Below are positions 57,919 through 64,000 of a stretch of 64,000 nt of DNA, piece after piece. The notes below the pieces were generated by a model. The model searched no databases and was not told the DNA's origin. It was given only the letters and a program-made list of their open reading frames with translations. The position numbers and the translations under genes were made by a program. The stretch spans positions 15,227,112 through 15,291,111 of the forward strand of contig OX463854.1 of NCBI GenBank assembly GCA_949825065.1, read 5' to 3'. The stretch comes from Odontocerum albicorne (Eukaryota; Arthropoda; Insecta; Trichoptera; Odontoceridae). Position 1 is the stretch's first letter. The number at the start of each line of letters is the position of its first letter.

Positions 57919-60685
57919 TCAATAAGAGGAAATTTATTCAAGGTTAATTTGCAGAATCAATATAATAATATTTTTTAAGTTACAATTATTTTTATGAAAT
58001 ATTTTTTTTAATGTTGGCTTGAAATGCTACTGGTTTTCAAAAAATGGAAATTTGTTAAATAATGTAAATGTTTAACATGATAATAATTTAATAACCAATT
58101 CGGTTAAATATTTGTAAAATATTGTATGAAAAATCAGTAAACTCAATATAAATTCAGTTAATTTAAATACTACTTATTATCTTTTGTAATATATTTAAAA
58201 ATGTATATTAATAAGTAAACAAGCAGTATTGTCAAAATAGTATGTATTGATATATGAAGTCCAATGAGAAATTGAGATTGCAATCATGAGAAAAAATAAA
58301 AGAGACAAGATATTTTGTTACATAGTATCATCATATAAATATATTGAAGTACTCGTAAACATTTGTATATAAAAATAAATGAAGTTGAATAAATGTTATG
58401 AGTCTGTCATTAATATACTATTGACATTGTTTTCAAGATAAAACTATCAATTTACACAAAAGTAACAACAACTATTAAAAAACACTGTTAATAACCTTTT
58501 TGCATAACATATAAAGAAGATGTGCTTTGGAAATTCTAACTTTGAAAGTGAATCATTGAGTATTCTTTTAATACTCATAATAAATATATACATAAGAAAT
58601 GTAATACAAAAAATATATATATTTGAAAAAATTATAAAGGATTTAAATTAACTACATAATTAACAGAAGATTTTTCTAGTTATTATGAATTAAATTCAGG
58701 AAGTATAAATACACACTATCAAGATAATTGTGATGAAAACATTGAAAATTCAAAAGATTCTGTATATTTGATTTTTACAAACAAAAAAGTCATATATTGA
58801 CAATTTTACTAAGTAACAACTGCTGGTCGGTTTCAGAATATGAAGTAATATTCTTTTTTATGGATGTTAATTTTGAAGAAACAAGAGCATAGTAAAAAGG
58901 CTTCCTAGAAGCCAAAATATTGTACCGTTATAAAAGATAAGAAATAAGCAAAATGATTGATGCACAATTTGAAAGGACCACATTAATTTAATAAAATGTT
59001 AGAATACTTATAGCTTCCTCAATCTGATAGATAGAATATCAAAATTCTGTTAAAAAATGGAATTTAACATTAACGAATAATTGAGCAATCAAAATTATGA
59101 CGGGTCACTTACTAATTCATATCTAAATAGGCAATATATAGCAAATAGTAAGAAAATTGATGAGATATTTTCTTAAATTTTGCTGTTTAGCTTAATATAA
59201 TAAAAAATAATATTTCTGGTATATTTCGCTAATTATGTTACTGACTTTATGTGTTTTGGTACAGTATACACGGTTGATAGTGGAGTAAATGGAATACTAA
59301 TGGAGTTCTTTAATGTAAGTGCAGAACATTTTGATAATAGAATATCTACTCGTACATTAATGCTATCTTTAGATATTTGACAGCATTTTTTTTGCATAAA
59401 CTTGAAATAATTATATAATAAAGTTAAAAAAACATAAGTAGTCATCACAAAGCTTTGTCACATCAATTCGATGCTTCAGGAAAAAGATTGATAGATTTGT
59501 ATTATTCAGGTGTAAAGTTAGCTTTAAATGAAATAGAAAAATATGCTAAAAATAATAAAGTGAAAACATGCAAATTTACAAATGTTTCATAAAAAATAGA
59601 AGTGCAATGTTATTTTATGTAAAAGAGACATTTTATTTATTTGGTGTGTTGATTAAAATTCTTAAAATATAAAAAATAAAAATGTCATTTCCTATATTTT
59701 TCCAAACTGTGTTTAAAGAAGTAAGAAATTGATTTCAACCGCCGAATTACTACTTCTTTCTGAGATAAATTGGGATAGTTGTTTATTCATTTGTTATTTA
59801 CTTGCGTTAGGAGAAAGAAATAATCATTATTAATCTCACTGTCAATCTCGTGGTTCATGTAAATAATTTTCTATGAGATTTAGTATTGAAATTTTGTCTA
59901 TAGATAAAGAATTTTGAAAAGTTGGATATTTTTTCTTTTAATAGTATAATATGGGTTTATGTAAGAGAAAATATAAATTAAATTTAAAAATCATTATTGA
60001 AAGAAAATTTGAATTACTACGAGAGAAAAAACAGTAATGGAACGGAAACAATCTTATAAAGAATTGTAGAGAAAAAAAAAAGTTACTTTAAAGTGTTTAC
60101 TTTAAAATATTATTTAAAATATTATTGTGAATGTAAAAGCCAAAGTCTTTAACAACAATTTACACATAAATGTTTTTAGAAGAAATAGATATTAAAATAT
60201 AATAATAACTCAACTTTATATACATGTTTGAAGTTATTTTATGTTTGACAGAATAATAAAAGATTTAGACAAAAAAATCTTTGTTTTATTTTAAATAGTA
60301 ACTCTTTACTTAGTCGCATGATGCAAATATGTTGAAACAAAGGACTGAGAAACAACTGTATTTTTGGTTCCATTCCTCATGTTATCTAGATTCACACTTC
60401 TGGAGTATGTGTCATTGCTTATTCATTTATAATCTTGAGAAGTACTCGTATTAACTCGTGAGAGGAAAAATTATGTTTATCAACCACACATACATTCACC
60501 CATTGCAATAGACCAAGATTAACACAAGATACCCAAGATTTTAAATAAAGATTACTTGAGAAGGATATTTCTATGTGTAGTTCTTAGTTTGTAATCAAAA
60601 ATTTATTACTAGAAAAATTATCACATAAAGGAACAACAAATATTTTAAATCGAGAAGATTCGGCAAAAAAGTGTATTATCTATTA
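57919..60685. other. 3' flank of PAL
   Basis: AT-rich with many AATAAA hexamers, so the poly(A) site is not assigned. No further coding exon was recognised on either strand. Confidence 0.5.
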
Positions 60686-61231
60686 CAGTAAAAGTCAGTT
60701 AATTCGTAATCTGAGGGACCAAATTTGACGAAGAATTACAAATTACAATATCAATAAAAAACAATTTATTTACAAGGCACCGGCTAGGAACAGGCCATTT
60801 TTTGAACTGTTTAATACTCAAAACCCTATTAATGTCACTTTAAAAGGATGTCTCGCTTAGACTATATATTGTACATTCTCAATTTCAGATATTTAAGCTA
60901 TCTTGATCAAGTCGTATTTTGTTTGCGAGAGTTCTCAATGGGCTTTCCCATACTTAGTATAATAATCGTGAGATATTTCAACATGGAATTTTTGGATATA
61001 GGGGGAGCCCCGGAAATTAAACTGTTCGCCGGCACGTATATTCGGAATCATCAACCAAAAACATTGAATTGTTAGAATTCATAAATACTTTTTGGCTAAA
61101 AAAACATCATGAATTACAAAATATGCGGTTTTTTTAATTAACAGAAGATTTTGTTACGAAAAGTCGATTTTGGAACTAACAAAATGGAAAAAATATGACT
61201 TACCATTGCTCTAATTAAGGGACTTTTACTG
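60686..61231. mobile_element. 546-bp non-autonomous element, pogo/Tc1-like
   Basis: Ends CAGTAAAAGTCAGTTAATTC and (reverse complement of the right end) CAGTAAAAGTCCCTTAATTA, with TA on both sides (60684-60685, 61232-61233). Size and TA duplication fit a deleted pogo/Tigger-type element. The 75-codon frame inside (60848-61075) has no recognised domain. Confidence 0.8.
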
Positions 61232-61439
61232 TAGTATAAAATCTAAAAATGGAATAAAAATAAGTAAATATCTATTCTTTTGTGAGAAATTGAAACAAAT
61301 GTAAAAGGAAACACTTGATGAACATATTCCCAAATAGATATATTTATGAAATTAACTTTGTACATAATAAGTATTAGAGTATATAATAAAAAACAAGCAT
61401 GGAAAATGTTTATATTTCTAGTAATATCTTCTACAGCAT

Positions 61440-61483
61440 TCATAATGATTTTTTCTTTATTATTTTCATAAACAGAACCATAT
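61440..61483 (-). CDS. Use1: USE1 terminal exon
   Basis: Only 44 bp. It joins the previous exon with phase 1 (A|AT = Asn) and supplies the last 15 residues of the tail anchor. Easy to miss because of its size. Confidence 0.88.
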
Positions 61484-63961
61484 CTGAAACAAAAAATACA
61501 ATTTATTAAAATTAAGCCACAAAGGATTTATAAAAAAGAGATATATCAATATAAGGATAATCAAAGAAATATGAATATAATGTAATATAGACTACAGTTT
61601 CATAAAGGGTATCTCTAAAAACAAAAAGCAGTCTTAGATATAACACATCGATCAATAAGTCCCGAGACTAACCAACAGATGGCGCCTCTAATAACAAATC
61701 CATACCATTCTCAGTTAGTACCAGCCTTTAGAAGTTACGTGTCAAACTTTTATGACATTCCGACATTGTGTCATTGAGTTACAGTAGTTTTAGTGATGGT
61801 ATTTTTGCTATTTTCAAAACAATGGAAAAAACCGAATTTCGTGTGTTGATAAAACATTGCTTTTTAAAGGGAAAAAATACCGTTCAAACTCAGCGATGGC
61901 TTGAAAACTGTTATGCGGGCTCTGCTCCGTTGAAAATAACCATTTGTCGGTGGTATGCTGAGTTCAAACGCGGTCGTACAGACACAAATGATGCTGAACG
62001 CTCTGGTCGTCCAATGAGGCTGTTATACCAGAAAACATAAAAAAAACCCTCAAAATCGTGATGGAAAATCGCAAAGTAAAGTTGCGTGAGATAGCTGACA
62101 TCCTGAAGATATTATTTGGTAGTGTTTACACTATTTTGCATGAACATTTGGTCATGAAAAAGCTTTTTTCGAAATGGGTGCCGCGTTCGCTCACAATAGA
62201 ACAGAAACAATAACGCATCCATGATTCAGAGCGCTGTTTGGCACTGTTTACGTGAAATAAACAGGAGTGTTTGCGGTGGTATGTGACAACGGATGAAACT
62301 TGGATCCACCACTATACTCCGGAATCAAATCGGCAGTCAGCTGAGTGGAGAGCAGCCGGTGAAAGTCGTTCGAAGCAACCAAAAACTCAACAGTTGGCCA
62401 GGAAGGTTATGGCCTCCGTATTTTGGGATGCGCATGGTATAATATTCATTGATCACCTTGAAAAGGGAAAAACCATCAATAGCGAATATTAAAAACATAG
62501 CGTTATTGGAGCGTTTGAAGGCAGAAATTGCAAAAAAACGGTCCCATATGAAGAAGAAAAAAGTTCTCTTTCATCAGAACAATGCACCGTGTCACAAGTC
62601 GATGGAAACGATGGCCAAATTGCATGAGTTGAACTTCGAATTGCTTCCGCACCCACCGTATTCTCCAGATTTGGCCCCCAGCGACTATTGGCTGTTCACA
62701 GACCTCAAAAAGATGCTCCAGGGAAAGAGATTTGGCTCCAATGAAGAAGTGATTGCTGAAACTAACTTGAAACCAAAGATAAATCGTTCTACACGGCTGG
62801 CATAGAAAAGTTAGGAAAGCATTGGAATGAATGTATCACTCTTGAAAGAGACTATGTTGATGAATAAAGAAGAATTTTGGAAAACAAATGTTGTTTTAGT
62901 AGTTAGTCCCGGGGCTTATTGATCAATGTGTTATATCAGCCACTGGGCCAGCTCTTAGTGTTGCACTGTACGAAAATGCAATACAAAGAAGTTAATCATT
63001 GAAATGAATATGTTGAGATAGTCCAGTGGTGATCTCAACAATCTATCTTCAAGGTGATGAAGATAATGGGGATGAGAGAAAATTGCCTGAGATGGTATGG
63101 GCATGTGATGAGAAGGGAGGATAACGAGATCGTAAAATATATTCTAGAACTGGATAGTTAGGATAGAATATTGGGGGTCAACTAATTACTCGTGACCTTG
63201 ACTCAGATAGAGAAGTTAGAAGCCGAATTGAAATAACACATGCAGGATTTCTCGAGATGATTGACACTTTTCTCTAATGATAATTTGAATTTTAAACTTT
63301 GGCAATGCATGATTAAGTGCTATATATGGTGTATTTTCCATGTATGGTGTATATAGATTATTTTATCTATGGACAGCAAGACGAACTAAGGCCTCCACCT
63401 CCATTAATTGAATTTCTAGGTTAAGAACCACTGGAGCAGGCAATTCATTTTGTTTTCGTTCGTACATTCAGTTTATCATACATGTTGGCATATATTATTT
63501 TAAAATCTTTTTGTGCCAGTCAACATATTTAAAAAATGAGTTAATGATTTTTATTTGATATTAAAATAAAAAAGAGAATTTCAAAATATTTTTTTTACTC
63601 ATTTGGGTTTCAGAATTATTTTCGAAGGCCTTTATATTATATTAATATTATTTATTTATTCCATTAGGTAAATTTCTTTAAAAAATACTATCTATGATTA
63701 ACCTTTTACCATGGTTTCATTGTAGCCATGTAGTGTGTGAGAATGTTAATTATCATGTTTTATTACTCCCACTATTATCAGTTGGATACAAATATGATGA
63801 GAAATTAAATTAAACTTACTTATAAATATAACCATAACGACACCAATCATAATCCAAAGCCAACATTTCCACGCTTTTCTGCTTTGTTCTTCTAATCTTT
63901 GGTGTTCTGCTTTCAGTGATGTCAAATTTGTATCAGTCAATTGAGATGATGTTTTCAAAAC
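61440..63961 (-). CDS. Use1: USE1 SNARE, last two coding exons (5' part beyond the window)
   Basis: USE1 is the tail-anchored Qc-type SNARE for Golgi-to-ER retrograde transport. Exon 63961-63820 begins in phase 0 after a TATTTTTAG acceptor. It encodes VLKTSSQLTDTNLTSLKAEH then QRLEEQSRKAWKCWLWIMIG and VVMVIFI. The heptad end of the SNARE helix, the WLW at the membrane boundary and the tail anchor match the USE1 C-terminus. The donor is ATAA|GTAAGT. Exon 61483-61440 (acceptor TTGTTTCAG) completes the anchor with NMVLFMKIIKKKSL and stops. The lysine-rich lumenal tail fits the family. Earlier exons should lie beyond 64,000. The intron between them holds a mariner. Confidence 0.9.
61643..62931 (+). 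mobile_element. irritans-type mariner, inactivated
   Basis: Terminal repeats ACACATCGATCAATAAGTCC and (reverse complement of the right end) ACACATTGATCAATAAGCCC are bordered by TATA on both sides, consistent with TA target duplication. About 1.29 kb is full mariner length. The sequence GATCAATAAGTCCCGAGACT is similar in style to the irritans (Himar1-like) ends. It sits inside the last USE1 intron, opposite to that gene. Confidence 0.95.
61822..62867 (+). pseudogene. mariner transposase, broken
   Basis: Starts MEKTEFRVLIKHCFLKGKNT. It continues with HTH-like WYAEFKRGRTDTND, then (after a frameshift near 62015) RKVKLREIADILK, the WVPRSLT linker, TTDETWIHHYTPESNRQSAE with the first catalytic Asp, VMASVFWDAHGIIFIDHLEK, and YSPDLAPSDYWLF with the third Asp. 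The second catalytic Asp is replaced by Asn (FHQNNAPCH). There are internal stops near 62212 and 62256 and a further frameshift near 62490. It cannot be active. Confidence 0.93.
63045..63180 (+). mobile_element. LINE C-terminal fragment
   Basis: Reads KVMKIMGMRENCLRWYGHVM then RREDNEIVKYILEL, resembling the LRW.GHV.R.... segment of insect non-LTR elements. It lies in the USE1 intron between the mariner and the upstream exon. Confidence 0.6.
63820..63961 (-). CDS. Use1: USE1 penultimate exon
   Basis: Carries the end of the SNARE helix (SLKAEHQRLEEQSRKA), the tryptophan-rich membrane boundary and most of the transmembrane segment. The apparent open frame runs on past the GTAAGT donor at 63819, but the match to USE1 ends there. 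Confidence 0.9.
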
Positions 63962-64000
63962 CTAAAAATAAAAGTTAAAATATATTAACTTTTAAATATA

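Noticed and set aside
61243..61443. 66-codon minus-strand frame next to the USE1 end
   Set aside because: It starts from the ATG overlapping the USE1 stop, is AT-driven, and lies in the USE1 3' UTR.

Overview
The window looks like AT-rich, intron-rich insect nuclear DNA. The evidence is spliceosomal introns with GT/AG borders and phase-consistent exons, a DM4/12-family gene (known from insects), neuropeptide-amidation machinery, and dense non-LTR retrotransposon, tRNA-derived SINE, mariner and hAT debris. The order of insect cannot be fixed from the sequence. No bacterial operons, CRISPR arrays or rRNA were seen. Only a small part of the 64 kb codes for host protein.

Layout. 1-11.6 kb: no supportable host gene; LINE and SINE relics and small tandem repeats. 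11.66-13.52 kb (+): single-exon 620-aa protein with ASH/MSP-like beta-sandwich segments, possibly ciliary or flagellar. 14.8-26.1 kb (+): five-exon secreted DM4/12-domain protein (357 aa) whose introns carry SINEs, LINE fragments, a palindromic MITE and tandem repeats. 31.4-34.1 kb (+): last two exons of a small secreted six-cysteine peptide; its start codon was not found. 34.3-42.6 kb: hAT-like and SINE debris, a near-perfect 170-bp palindromic MITE, and a roughly 3.0-kb, nearly pure (ATATT)n array with a degenerate leader. 42.7-57.9 kb (+): six-exon peptidyl-alpha-hydroxyglycine alpha-amidating lyase (388 aa), with all three zinc-ligand histidine motifs visible. Its introns contain LINE relics, an inverted-repeat MITE, a deleted mariner, and a hAT element inserted into the A box of a SINE with an exact 8-bp target duplication. 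60.7-61.2 kb: small TA-flanked element. 61.4-64.0 kb (-): last two coding exons of the ER SNARE USE1, separated by an intron holding an irritans-type mariner in the opposite orientation.

The host genes do not form an operon or an obvious pathway. Three of them bear on secretion: PAL completes C-terminal amidation of secreted peptides, USE1 is an ER-Golgi SNARE, and the six-cysteine gene and the DM4/12 gene encode secretory-pathway cargo. No regulatory link between them is visible. The points most worth following up are the giant pentanucleotide array, the six-cysteine peptide, a possible alternative terminal exon in PAL that would encode a truncated protein, and the nested or palindromic transposons.
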